Shown here one piece after another: positions 42,186-51,271 of a DNA stretch of 64,000 bases (positions are counted from its first letter, which is position 1; each line of letters begins with the position of its first letter). The stretch is from assembly GCA_900104375.1 (NCBI GenBank), contig LT629302.1, positions 3,454,480 through 3,518,479 on the forward strand, given 5' to 3'. Both the position numbers and the translations under genes were made by a program. The notes beneath the pieces are model-generated. The model did no database searches and was not told the origin of the DNA. It worked only from the letters and a program-made list of their open reading frames with translations. The DNA comes from Flavobacteriaceae bacterium MAR_2010_188 (GTDB lineage Bacteria; Bacteroidota; Bacteroidia; Flavobacteriales; Flavobacteriaceae).

Positions 42186-42854
42186 ATGATTAAAAAAATA
42201 TCAATTCTACTCACATTTATACTTATTGCAACTACTCTTCAACTTGGTGCACAAAATACACTCACCGGCAAAATAACCGATGGTGACCAAAATGCGTTGA
42301 CAGACGCAATGGTTTATGTGGACACTATTAAGGTAGAAACGAAAATAAACAAACGAGGTTTTTTCGAAATAAAAGTGCCGACTACCGCCCAGGTTATTAA
42401 TGTTTACTCTCCAGTTTATGGCTTACTTTCTAATCCTTATCAGGGAGAAGAGACTATGAATTTTGTGTTCCTAAAGGATAGTGGCACTGACGCCAAGGTA
42501 GATGTTGTTAATATAGAGTATAGTGACTTGGTAGATAAATCCGGAAATAGCGGTAATGCAAATATTAATTTGGAAGAAGATAAGAATGTGGTTGGATATA
42601 ACACCATCTATGATTATATAAGAGGTAAAGTTGCTGGAGTTACAGTGTCATCAACAAATAGAATAACTATTAGAGGTGTAAATAGCGTGGGAGGGTCTTC
42701 GGATCCACTATTTGTGGTGGACGGATTTCCAGTACAGAGCCTCGATTATATAGATGTAAATCAAGTAAAGAACGTAGAAGTTTCCAAGGACGGTTCCATG
42801 TACGGTGTAAGAGGTTCCAACGGGGTGTTAATTATCACGCTAAAAAAGAATTAA
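42186..42854 (+). CDS. Stand-alone carboxypeptidase-D-like plus TonB-receptor plug protein (no barrel)
   Basis: Exported protein of 222 residues. The signal peptide ends at LGAQN (about 22). A CarboxypepD_reg-like domain follows (LTGKITDGDQNALTDAMVYV, about 24-100). Then comes a plug domain with YDYIRGKVAGVTVSS, ITIRGVNSVGGSSDPLFVVD and the closing EVSKDGSMYGVRGSNGVLII, just as in SusC/RagA receptors. Immediately after the plug the protein stops (LKKN), and a terminator follows 21 bases later, so there is no beta-barrel. It may interact with or regulate a full receptor, or be a surviving receptor fragment. The clean end and terminator favour a real short gene. Confidence 0.8.
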   Translation: MIKKISILLTFILIATTLQLGAQNTLTGKITDGDQNALTDAMVYVDTIKVETKINKRGFFEIKVPTTAQVINVYSPVYGLLSNPYQGEETMNFVFLKDSGTDAKVDVVNIEYSDLVDKSGNSGNANINLEEDKNVVGYNTIYDYIRGKVAGVTVSSTNRITIRGVNSVGGSSDPLFVVDGFPVQSLDYIDVNQVKNVEVSKDGSMYGVRGSNGVLIITLKKN

Positions 42855-42874
42855 TTTTCAACATAAAAAATAAT

Positions 42875-42904
42875 AAAAAGGGCGGTTTTATAGCCCTTTT
42901 TAGC
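42875..42904 (+). terminator. Intrinsic terminator after the plug protein
   Basis: AAAAAGGGC (42875-42883) and GCCCTTTTT (42893-42901) around a 9-base loop, 21 bases after the stop. The remaining intergenic DNA up to 43169 is AT-rich and shows nothing I recognise. Confidence 0.85.
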
Positions 42905-43169
42905 TTCAGGCCTTTCACATTTTACTTTCACATTCGTTTTATATACATCACATCTTCGATTTGTTTTCATGCCGAAATTATCATAAATTGTAATTTCAAT
43001 CTTCCCCTTCTTCAACATAATCTTGCATTAAATTGTTAAGAATCTTAATATTTTTCGTCTCTAATCGATGATTTAGACCTAAATGTTACAATAGTTTGTA
43101 CAAAGGTTACATGCTTACTCCTTAAAGTTTTGAAATCACCATAGATTTAAAACAACAAAATCCGAAGTG

Positions 43170-43709
43170 ATGTTCAAATTAAAAGTTTGGTTAATTAGAC
43201 CTGTAATCTTAAGCGTAGTAGCTATAGCATTTCTATTTTTTGGTTGTTCCCAAAAAGGAAAAGAAAACCTTTTTAATAAAGAAGAGGCGATCGAGAAAAT
43301 CTCAAATTTTAGTCTGATTGACCAAGAAGGTGAATTTCATCGCCTGTCTTATTACAATAATTATGATGCTCTGGTATTGTTCGTTCAAGGAAATGGCTGC
43401 CCGAATGTTAGAAATTCTTTCCAAGGGCTTGGGAATCTACAAAAGAAATTTGAAGGACGGAAGGTGAAATTTTTAATGGTTAATTCTAATATTCAAGATA
43501 GCCGAGAGAAAATTAGGACAGAAGCTGAAGAGTTTAATGTCGATATTCCAATCTTGGTAGATAATGAACAGTTGGTCGCCAATATGTTAAATCTTAGGGT
43601 TACAGCGGAAACTTTATTGATTGATTTGAAATCTAGGGATATTATTTACCGTGGACCCATTTCTGACAGGCTCGATTATGAAAGCCAAAAGCAAGAAGCC
43701 AAAAAATAA
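43170..43709 (+). CDS. Redoxin-domain protein, N-terminal part of a split gene
   Basis: A frame of 179 residues from ATG 43170 (a GTG lies one codon earlier). It has a lipoprotein-like signal (LSVVAIAFLFFGC) and then a thioredoxin-fold redoxin domain with FSLIDQEGEFHRLS, a stretch LVLFVQGNGCPNVRNSF bearing one cysteine in the active-site position, and VKFLMVNSNIQDSREKI. The end ISDRLDYESQKQEAKK* is abrupt. In relatives this domain continues directly into a cytochrome/monooxygenase part, which here follows in another frame. Removing one A from the run at 43701-43706 joins the two (EAKNNYLS). Confidence 0.7.
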   Translation: MFKLKVWLIRPVILSVVAIAFLFFGCSQKGKENLFNKEEAIEKISNFSLIDQEGEFHRLSYYNNYDALVLFVQGNGCPNVRNSFQGLGNLQKKFEGRKVKFLMVNSNIQDSREKIRTEAEEFNVDIPILVDNEQLVANMLNLRVTAETLLIDLKSRDIIYRGPISDRLDYESQKQEAKK

Positions 43710-44946
43710 CTACTTGAGTGATGCCATAGAAAAATTTTTCCGTGGAGAAAACATCGAGAATAAAAATAGAAAAGCCATGGGCTGCGCGATTACCCGATTT
43801 TCTGATTCTAAATTAAAGGAAGTCACATATACTGAGCAAATAGCTCCGATTTTGGAACAAAAATGTGTGAGCTGTCATCAAGTTGGCGGTATTGCTCCTT
43901 GGGCCATGACCGATTATAATATGGTTAAGGGATGGTCTGCAATGATAAAAAATGTTATTCAGACCAAGCGGATGCCTCCTTGGCAAGCCGACCCTAACTA
44001 CGGTCATTTTAGCAACGATATTTCTTTAACAACTGCTGAGATTCAAGATGTATTAAGTTGGATTGATGCAGATATGCCTAGAGGAAATGGGGATGACATT
44101 CTCACGACTATTGGGACCGAATCTTCCCAGTGGAAACTGGGTAAACCAGATTATGAAATCGATTTAAAACCAGAAAAAATTTCAGCTAATGGCATTATCG
44201 ATTACCGATACCAAGCTTTTGAAATTCCAATTGATTCTACTATTTATTTAAAGGGAGTTGAAATTTTAGCCGACCGCAGCGAAATTCTGCATCACGTTTT
44301 GGCCACTATTCAATATCCCAAGGATTATGTCCTGCCATTGGATCGAAAAAGGGGTCCATGGATAGATGGGATTATGGCGGCATGGGCTCCGGGCACCGCG
44401 CCAGAAGTTTTTCCAGAAGGAACGGGCCGCATTATTCCTAAAGGGTCTAAAATTCATTTTCAACTTCATTATACCACTAATGGCAAAGAAGTCGAAGACA
44501 GGTCTAAAATAGGTCTTCATTTTTGGAAGTCTGCCCCAGAAAAAGAATATATAACTATTGGCCCCAGTGATTTTGATTTGGTGGTTTTGCCCAATGATGC
44601 AAATCATTTCTCTACCATTACCGAGAAGATTTATGAAGATATCCGTATTTATTCCTTCTTTCCGCATATGCATTACCGAGGAAAATCAATGAAATATATT
44701 TTAGAAAGACCCAATGGCGAAAGAGAAACATTGATTTCTGTCCCTAATTACAATTTTAATTGGCAAAGACAATACTGGTTACAGAACCCGATTGATGTAA
44801 AAAAAGGCTCCAAACTAATCGTTGAGGCTAGGTTTGATAATTCTCTTCAAAATAGGTTTAATCCTTCCGCCCAAGATACTGTTCGTTTTGGTGAACAGAC
44901 CAAAGACGAGATGATGATTGGGTTTTTTAGCTATCACAAACAATAG
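43651..44946 (+). CDS. Cytochrome c-like plus copper monooxygenase-like part of the same split gene
   Basis: A frame of 431 residues in the plus-one frame relative to the redoxin part. Its nominal start (MDPFLTGSIMK) is only the other-frame reading of the redoxin gene. True homology begins at NNYLSDAIEKFF (about residue 19). A single heme motif CVSCH follows, with KRMPPWQADP as the later ligand region. A C-terminal domain like ascorbate-dependent type II copper monooxygenases (HHVLATIQYP, FQLHYTTNGKE, SFFPHMHYRGKSM with paired histidines) comes next. The whole would be one envelope oxidoreductase of about 590 residues. The present DNA has it broken or read by slippage. Confidence 0.7.
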   Translation: MDPFLTGSIMKAKSKKPKNNYLSDAIEKFFRGENIENKNRKAMGCAITRFSDSKLKEVTYTEQIAPILEQKCVSCHQVGGIAPWAMTDYNMVKGWSAMIKNVIQTKRMPPWQADPNYGHFSNDISLTTAEIQDVLSWIDADMPRGNGDDILTTIGTESSQWKLGKPDYEIDLKPEKISANGIIDYRYQAFEIPIDSTIYLKGVEILADRSEILHHVLATIQYPKDYVLPLDRKRGPWIDGIMAAWAPGTAPEVFPEGTGRIIPKGSKIHFQLHYTTNGKEVEDRSKIGLHFWKSAPEKEYITIGPSDFDLVVLPNDANHFSTITEKIYEDIRIYSFFPHMHYRGKSMKYILERPNGERETLISVPNYNFNWQRQYWLQNPIDVKKGSKLIVEARFDNSLQNRFNPSAQDTVRFGEQTKDEMMIGFFSYHKQ

Positions 44947-44968
44947 ATTTTAATTCAACACAAATATT

Positions 44969-45709
44969 ATGAAGGTCACACGATTAATTATCAGTTTTAT
45001 TTTCATGACTCTGTTTTCTCAAAATTCTAACGCCCAAGCGGTGGACGATTGGTTAAATGAAAATGCGATTTTAGATATATTTCATGTGATTACCGGACCG
45101 CATTCTACTAGGGATGAGGTTATGGACTTTTTAGACAATGAATATTTTCCTGCCGCAGAAAATGCATACCCGGAAACCTTACAACTTCATCTTGAGGGAA
45201 TAGAAGGGGCTCGTAAGGGGCACCATGCCAAATTTTGGATATTTGCTTCTCCCGAAGTCAGAGAATCTTATTTTCCGAAAGATAAAGAAGCCACAGAAAA
45301 ATTCAGGTCGTACCAAAAGAAATTTAATATAAACGTGTCCACAAATAAGATGATAGAGATTTTTAGAAACTGGGACTGGACCTATAAGACCGATTGGAGA
45401 ATAATTTCAAAAACAGATGCGGAGGAATCACTAACAGATATTAAAGGGAAAGAATTAGATGTGCATCACGTTATGCTCGAATATAAGGGTGATGGAACCA
45501 AGATCGAAGCGGAACTTTTAAAGCTAATCGCTGGAAAAGATTTACCCAACAGTCAATTCTTTATCTTACTGGGCGATCGGGACATGCGGGTCGGGGGATA
45601 CGCTATACTAGAACTTCATAAAACCGGGGAGTCAAATAGAGATTTACTTGAAAATTCTGTTATACCAATGGAGAAAGAACTCTTCTCATCCTATCACATA
45701 GTAGATTGA
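44969..45709 (+). CDS. Exported protein with two similar halves, unknown function
   Basis: A protein of 246 residues with a clear signal peptide ending SNAQA (about 23). The mature part has two halves that each open with a similar strand (DIFHVITGPHST and DVHHVMLEYKGD) and each end in helices with EKFRSYQ or PMEKELF. This resembles a duplicated alpha-beta barrel. Each half bears histidines (FHVI and HHVM) that could bind metal. I cannot name the family. It starts 22 bases after the split oxidoreductase gene and is likely in the same operon. Confidence 0.6.
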   Translation: MKVTRLIISFIFMTLFSQNSNAQAVDDWLNENAILDIFHVITGPHSTRDEVMDFLDNEYFPAAENAYPETLQLHLEGIEGARKGHHAKFWIFASPEVRESYFPKDKEATEKFRSYQKKFNINVSTNKMIEIFRNWDWTYKTDWRIISKTDAEESLTDIKGKELDVHHVMLEYKGDGTKIEAELLKLIAGKDLPNSQFFILLGDRDMRVGGYAILELHKTGESNRDLLENSVIPMEKELFSSYHIVD

Positions 45710-45734
45710 ATTTGAATATTCGATATTTTTAGGT

Positions 45735-46360
45735 ATGTCTAAACTCTTGTTTATCATATTTATAACGTTAGTATGCGTTGGTGTATATGGGCAAACATGG
45801 GAAATAGGAAGTAACTATAAGATAACACGGGAAGGAACTCACTATAATGAGATGCCCGATTCTCTTATAAGGATTTATCGGCCAACGGAAGGCTTTCGGT
45901 CGGAGCAGATGCATATCTCAATAAGCCATTTAATGAGGAAGAACTTAAGATTAGAATGAAAAATCTAATCCTAAAAAGGTTAAAGTTGCAGTCTTCTAAT
46001 AACTCTACAGATTATAGTAAGAGAGAAAAGCCTAAAGATCCATTTATTGAAAAAGTCCTAGAGCTTTTAGAACTCAATTATCAAGATGAGGATTTTGGGA
46101 TTAGTCAATTTGTAGAAGATATACCTTTTAGCCGGATGCAGGTTCATAGAAAGCTAAAAGCACTTACTGGTTTTTCAACGAGCCAATTTATCAATGATTT
46201 TAGATTGCGAAAAGCTAAAGTGCATTTAGAGCAAAATCAACTAAATGTTTCTGAAACAGCCTATGCATGTGGATTCAATGACTCAGGATATTTCAGTAAA
46301 TTATTTACTAAAAAGTACGGAACCAATCCGTTGGCTTATAAGACCGAGAATATCGGTTAA
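45735..46360 (+). pseudogene. Relic of a hybrid two-component/AraC-type regulator with a large internal deletion
   Basis: The first frame (45735-45959) begins with a signal peptide (MSKLLFIIFITLVCVGVYGQ) but degenerates after about 50 codons. From about 45890 a second frame (open from 45851) reads VGADAYLNKPFNEEELKIRM, the end of a receiver domain with its conserved lysine-proline. It continues through a linker into a complete AraC-type double helix-turn-helix (SRMQVHRKLKALTGFSTSQF and VSETAYACGFNDSGYFSKLF). Full hybrid sensors of this type are about 900-1300 residues. Here the sensor, kinase and most of the receiver are gone and the ends are out of frame. An AraC-only product from ATG 45956 (134 residues) remains possible. 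Confidence 0.75.
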
Positions 46361-46546
46361 AAATAATTCTTGATATGTACTAAGGTTTAGTTAACCCATT
46401 AGATAGTAAAAGAGATTTTAGAACTAACAAAATTAAGATAGTTTCAAAATTTCATTGATAATCATTTAAGAGTAATCAGCCATTGCTAGGTTATAAAAGT
46501 AGACCCTTGGCCAAATAGAAAATTAAAAAAATAACTTTTTCAAATC

Positions 46547-49500
46547 CTATCTCAGCAACGCAAAATGCCCCCTAAATTCCGCACCGTTGGTGCTGATTGC
46601 CAAAAACCAATAATCATCAGCCTTGGCGACTTTGCCATTCTTAAGGCCATCCCAGCCTCTTTTCTGATCTGTAATAGTGGTCATTATATTTCCAAAGCGA
46701 TCATAGACTATTGTTTGTAGTAAACTAATCTGTGGATTATCAAAAATGAACCAAGTGTCGTTTATCCCATCTTCGTTGGGTGAGAAGAACCTTTTGTAGC
46801 TAGGTAATAGAATTGTTTTAGATAAGGTTGTACAGCCATTTACGTCTCTTACCGAAAGTAGAAGTTGGCCCGGTTCTGTGAAGAAATTGTTCCCCAAAAT
46901 ATAGTCGCTGCCGTTTAATGAATATTCTAGAGCGATGTCATTCGCGGTGCTAATATATATTTGGTATTTATTTTGAAAAGTTTCAACCTTATAATCAAAG
47001 CTGCTTAAGCCGGAACCCTCTTCAACATTAAATTCTACAATCCTCTCGCAACTCACCCCATCAATACTCTTAACCACCTTCAATGTGTATTTTCCGGAAG
47101 AAGTAATGGTAACGTTCCTATCCGAAAAAATCGTCTCATTTTCAAAGTTGATCCAAGCATAAGAATCATAATCTCCAGCATCGATAATCAGATCATTAGA
47201 CTCACAGAAAAGATAAATTTCTGCAATTTCTGGCTCAGGAACATGTATCAAATTAATTTCAAAGGGAACAATTGAGAAACACTCGATATCTTCTTCAGAA
47301 ACACGGGCGTAAATAACTAAATCTTGTAAGGTGCTAAATTCATCATTTATAATTGCATTTTGATCAGCTTCGGCTTCCTCACTATTATAATAATAGCTAA
47401 TTTTTAGGTCAGGATTTGTAGGTGTTGAAATGATTTCGGTTGTCTTTTCAGTTAAATCTATTGTGGTTGGATCGCCTTCTGCATTTCCACAGCTTATTAA
47501 ATTGCTGGGAGCTGCAATAGTCGGACCTTCCGTAGAAAAAAGCCAAAAACTGCCAATGCTGAAACAGTCATCCTCAGCACTAGAAACCTTTACAAAAATC
47601 TGCTGATTATAAGGATCAATGTTGGTATAAACATTCGATACTATTTCGTTCTGTGTGAGTTGCGCATCATTCTGCGATATATAAAACTCTATAGAGTACT
47701 GATTACCAAATTGCTGTTTAAGTTCCGCCTTTTTATTTTCTAGGTTAAAATTAGAAAATCCATCTAAACCACATTTTTCAAGGTCGGTAATGCTATCCAA
47801 ATCTAGCGTATTGGATAAAAGAAGATTAAAGTCGGCAATATAGAAGCAGTCGGGAGCTTTATCGTTGCTAATTCTGAAATATACCTTTTGTTCGGTAGAA
47901 ACGTTGACGGCTGAAGAAATTAAATTTATTTGAGCAATTGCATCTTCTTCGGTAAAATAATAGGTGAGGTTAACTTGGGTAGCATCCAAATTAGCCAATA
48001 TCTCAGAATTTTTCAAGTTGAGGTCAAAACTGTAAGTGTCGGATAATCCACTGCAGACGGACCAATCACTAATTTCGCCAACTACAGGAATAGAATAAAT
48101 TGAAAGTCTAAAACTGGTAACTTCAAAACAACTCGATGCGCCCAAAGTTTCAACCCTCAAATAAATGGGAGCGTCATAATCGGTTATACCGAGCAATGAA
48201 TCTAAACTATTCCCTGCGCCATCGCTATTTGAGGCGCTTTCAGTTTGAAATAATCTTATTTCATAATTGTTAGGATTTTGATTAGGCAGAAGTTCTGACG
48301 TCATTTCATCAATATCCTCAACTGTGACTCCAGTACTAGTACAAATAGCATAATCTGTGATACCATTTAGATCTATTCTCTCAACTACGGAGAATTTTTG
48401 AGGGCTCACAGCGTAACAGTCTGGATTAATATCTGATGTAACACGTACATAGATTATCTGTTCACCGGATAGATTATAGGCATTATCTAAAGGGTTTCGT
48501 GCCTCGTGCGCATCGGTTTCGTTAAGATAATAGGTTACGGAATACAAAGTGGAATCAAGCCCATTGAGAGCATCGCTTGCTTTTTCATTAAAATTATTGG
48601 CATAAGTACCATCAGATTCATTCGCACAGACCAACCAATCTGGTAATGCTACCAATACTGGTGCTTGAGTTATGATAAGATTAAAAGAGATTGTTGAAAA
48701 GCATGGTGAATTATATTTGTTTTCCGCCCTTATAAAAAATTCCTTGTTCAAATTAAGGATTGAAGAGAAATAGTTTGCAGAGACTGGATTTGAAGAATTC
48801 TGTGCATCAGTTTGACTCTGGTACAACGAAAAATTATAATCTTGGGCTGAGCCCGAAGATAGAGAAGCCGCCATCACTGCTTCCAATTCGGAATAATCTA
48901 TTCCACTATTTGTACAAAAATATTGGTCTGCAATAGGATTGAGAGTAGGTGCGGAATTTAAAATAAGTTGAAATGAACCAGTGCTAAAACATTCATTGAT
49001 TCCTCTGCTCTCTAACCGATAGTATATGGTCGATGTATTAGCTATTGAATATAAAGTTGAAAGTTCATTTGTTCTCGCAATGGCGTCTGTCTCATTTTTA
49101 TAATAGAAAACCTTATAATCTGAAGCATTTAAATTACCGATAACTTCTGCGTCCTTTAAACTAAGGTCAAATGAATAAGTGGAGGCGGCAGAACTCTTGC
49201 AGGCTTCCCAATCGCTCACCTGATTAGTGGGAGGATTAGTAGTGATTACCAGTCTAAATGATGAAATTACAAAACAACTAGTATCCACTTTTCTTTCAAT
49301 TCTTATAAATATGACTTTATCGTAGTCTGTAGTGGTCAAAAATATAAAAGGACTAATAGGATTTGTCTTATTGTCTGCATCTGACTGAGAAGGATGGAGT
49401 GAGATATTAAAATTCCCTGGTCCTTCGCCATTAAGAAAGGAATAGACCATTGCGCTGATTGCAGCGGTATTTATACCGCTACTAGCGCAGATAAAATATT

Positions 49501-49693
49501 CATCCACCTCATTTATAACTATACATTCTTGTAGAGGAGGAGGCCAATTCTCCAAATCGGGACCGCTTTTTACGGAAGTAGATGGGGATGATTTAAGATT
49601 GTCTTGAATGGAAGAAGTATACCGTTTCTCGCCAGGAGTCTGAGAGAAATGTAACGTTATATTTAGGACAAACAATAAAAACAGATATCTCAT
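46547..49693 (-). CDS. Large secreted repeat protein with type B T9SS sorting domain
   Basis: A protein of 1048 residues with an N-terminal signal (MRYLFLLFVLNITLHFSQ). The body is a series of about eight repeats of roughly 95-115 residues. Each opens with a motif such as VSDWEAC, IADQYFC, ITDYAIC or ISDWSVC, has a middle YYxNETDA or FQTESA-like element, and closes with a strand containing CF. The cysteines recur in register. The last 90 residues carry FFSPNEDGINDTWFI, VYDRFGNIMT and GWDGLKNGK, the gliding-motility type B (CHU_C) domain used for T9SS export and cell-surface attachment. It is probably an adhesin or surface-layer protein. Confidence 0.85.
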   Translation of the reverse strand: MRYLFLLFVLNITLHFSQTPGEKRYTSSIQDNLKSSPSTSVKSGPDLENWPPPLQECIVINEVDEYFICASSGINTAAISAMVYSFLNGEGPGNFNISLHPSQSDADNKTNPISPFIFLTTTDYDKVIFIRIERKVDTSCFVISSFRLVITTNPPTNQVSDWEACKSSAASTYSFDLSLKDAEVIGNLNASDYKVFYYKNETDAIARTNELSTLYSIANTSTIYYRLESRGINECFSTGSFQLILNSAPTLNPIADQYFCTNSGIDYSELEAVMAASLSSGSAQDYNFSLYQSQTDAQNSSNPVSANYFSSILNLNKEFFIRAENKYNSPCFSTISFNLIITQAPVLVALPDWLVCANESDGTYANNFNEKASDALNGLDSTLYSVTYYLNETDAHEARNPLDNAYNLSGEQIIYVRVTSDINPDCYAVSPQKFSVVERIDLNGITDYAICTSTGVTVEDIDEMTSELLPNQNPNNYEIRLFQTESASNSDGAGNSLDSLLGITDYDAPIYLRVETLGASSCFEVTSFRLSIYSIPVVGEISDWSVCSGLSDTYSFDLNLKNSEILANLDATQVNLTYYFTEEDAIAQINLISSAVNVSTEQKVYFRISNDKAPDCFYIADFNLLLSNTLDLDSITDLEKCGLDGFSNFNLENKKAELKQQFGNQYSIEFYISQNDAQLTQNEIVSNVYTNIDPYNQQIFVKVSSAEDDCFSIGSFWLFSTEGPTIAAPSNLISCGNAEGDPTTIDLTEKTTEIISTPTNPDLKISYYYNSEEAEADQNAIINDEFSTLQDLVIYARVSEEDIECFSIVPFEINLIHVPEPEIAEIYLFCESNDLIIDAGDYDSYAWINFENETIFSDRNVTITSSGKYTLKVVKSIDGVSCERIVEFNVEEGSGLSSFDYKVETFQNKYQIYISTANDIALEYSLNGSDYILGNNFFTEPGQLLLSVRDVNGCTTLSKTILLPSYKRFFSPNEDGINDTWFIFDNPQISLLQTIVYDRFGNIMTTITDQKRGWDGLKNGKVAKADDYWFLAISTNGAEFRGHFALLR

Positions 49694-49904
49694 TTGATTC
49701 TCTTAATATCGATTGTCAAAACTAAACTTAGCATCATACCTTCAAATCTAAAAGCAATAAAAATTTTAAGCTTGGTAAATATAGGCTATCACAGAAGTAT
49801 CAGATTCTATCTTGAATCATTCGGCAAAACTCTTCAACTTTTTGATTTTCAAGATCAAAAAAAGACTCGTTTGATACTACAAACTTTTGTTTTGGTAGTT
49901 TCGG

Positions 49905-50747
49905 CTAGTCAACCTTTATGATTTTCTTGGTTACAGAATTGCTGCCGTCATTAAATTTCACGATGTAGATTCCAGAATTCAAGTCATCTACTCTAAATTT
50001 GTTTGAAACATTTTTTAAGTTTTTCACCTTTTTTCCAAGAATATTGAATATTTCAACATCTACCTTAGAGAAATTTTCAAGATGAACTTCACCGTTAACC
50101 ACTGGATTAGGATACAGTTTTAATTCATTTATAGATTGATTTGGCACACTTAGAACTGAATAATCCGAAACTACGAGGTCGTCAAAACCAAATGCCTGCC
50201 CGGCCTGTACTCCAATCCCCAAGACCATGGTGCTCGTTAAAAAAGCAGCCGGAATTGGAAACTCAAAAGTGGTCCAAGTATCTCGAACAGGAAAAAATGT
50301 GATGTCTAATCCTAAGTTATCAGTTCCATTATTAAGTCCGATTGCCATATTGGTTGTTCCGTAACTAAGTGTGGAAGAAATATAATAACGGCCACTTACA
50401 TAAGCGCCACCAATTACAGAAGACATATCAAATTCAATCGATTTCACTCCAGCGATAGTGTATGCGTCGCAGAGAACTTGTGGATTTAGATTTAAAAAAT
50501 CGGTATCGTTTTGAGCAGAATTGTAATCTACATCTGTAGAGTTAACCGTCATCGCATTTCCTTTAGACATAAAGGTGCAGGGAGGAGGTCCCACGGTCAA
50601 CACATCTTCTTTAAACTCACCGGTTGCTTGGGAGATATTTCTAATATTGGTAATGGCATCCGTGGTTTCAAAATCTTGTTCAAAATAAATAGTTTGAGCT
50701 TGTGAAAACAGAGTTGCAAGAAAAATCAGGTAAGTAATTTTTTTCAT
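49905..50747 (-). CDS. Secreted protein with type A T9SS sorting domain
   Basis: A protein of 280 residues with a signal peptide ending FSQAQ (about 18). The N-terminal domain (YFEQDFETTDAITNI ... FGFDDLVVSDY) is a jelly-roll or choice-of-anchor type of beta-sandwich often found in secreted carbohydrate-related proteins. The C-terminal 80 residues are a typical type A sorting domain (LKLYPNPVVNGEVHLE, VEIFNILGKKVKNL, LNSGIYIVKF). The gap to the upstream repeat protein (49694-49904) holds no credible gene. The function of the N-terminal domain is unknown. Confidence 0.8.
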   Translation of the reverse strand: MKKITYLIFLATLFSQAQTIYFEQDFETTDAITNIRNISQATGEFKEDVLTVGPPPCTFMSKGNAMTVNSTDVDYNSAQNDTDFLNLNPQVLCDAYTIAGVKSIEFDMSSVIGGAYVSGRYYISSTLSYGTTNMAIGLNNGTDNLGLDITFFPVRDTWTTFEFPIPAAFLTSTMVLGIGVQAGQAFGFDDLVVSDYSVLSVPNQSINELKLYPNPVVNGEVHLENFSKVDVEIFNILGKKVKNLKNVSNKFRVDDLNSGIYIVKFNDGSNSVTKKIIKVD

Positions 50748-51199
50748 ATTGGTGATTTTTTGCTAATTAGATTAAGTATCTGATAATAATACGCTTAAGT
50801 TTTATCAAAGTTAATCGGTTTTTCGGAAATACTATCGGCCTTATAATTTTTATCTTTTAGGGTCGAATTGTTTGAGCGGAATTTGGGCCAATCTCCAAAA
50901 CAAATAAGTAGGAATTTATTCATAGTAGTGGTATATTTCTTATAATAATGTATTTGGGCGTTACAATTATACACTTAAACGATTATATTTCCTAATATTC
51001 TTACAAATAAATTATAATATTATTAGATATCCGCTCATAACTAATTGGAAATCAAATAATTGTTATATCCAATTATTGGATATTTTGCTGACGTTTTTTT
51101 GATGCATCTGTTAATATTCAGTCTAATAGATAAAATCTTTCGGCCAATAACGGGATATTTAATCTTAATTAGAAAAGTGAGTTTAATAGAAATGTAAAA
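50748..51199. other. 452-bp intergenic region, no gene seen
   Basis: AT-rich stretch between the type A sorting-domain gene and the GH16 terminator. A short minus-strand frame (51041-51223) runs into the terminator hairpin and has no family features, so I do not call it. The phrase CAATTATTGGATATTTTGC and a related ATAACGGGATATTT recur, without clear meaning. Promoter elements for the downstream minus-strand gene must lie near 50750-50850. Confidence 0.4.
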
Positions 51200-51238
51200 A
51201 GTTAATGTGTTGCCATCTTGCATGGCAACACATTAACT
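51200..51238 (-). terminator. Strong intrinsic terminator after the GH16 gene
   Basis: Perfect 17-bp arms AGTTAATGTGTTGCCAT (51200-51216) and ATGGCAACACATTAACT (51222-51238) with a 5-base loop. A T-run follows in the minus-strand direction. It lies 33 bases past the GH16 stop. Confidence 0.9.
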
Positions 51239-51271
51239 ATAAATAAAGGTTTTTACATAAAGTTATTAGAT

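Noticed and set aside
43695-43720. Programmed minus-one ribosomal frameshift
   Set aside because: The frame needed is plus one, and there is no downstream pseudoknot-like structure that I can see; an indel or transcript slippage is simpler.
49694-49921. Open frame of 75 codons on the plus strand
   Set aside because: It starts next to the divergent gene, has no family features and overlaps the end of the sorting-domain gene on the other strand.
51041-51223. Open frame of 60 codons on the minus strand
   Set aside because: It starts inside the GH16 terminator hairpin and is of low-complexity AT-rich composition.
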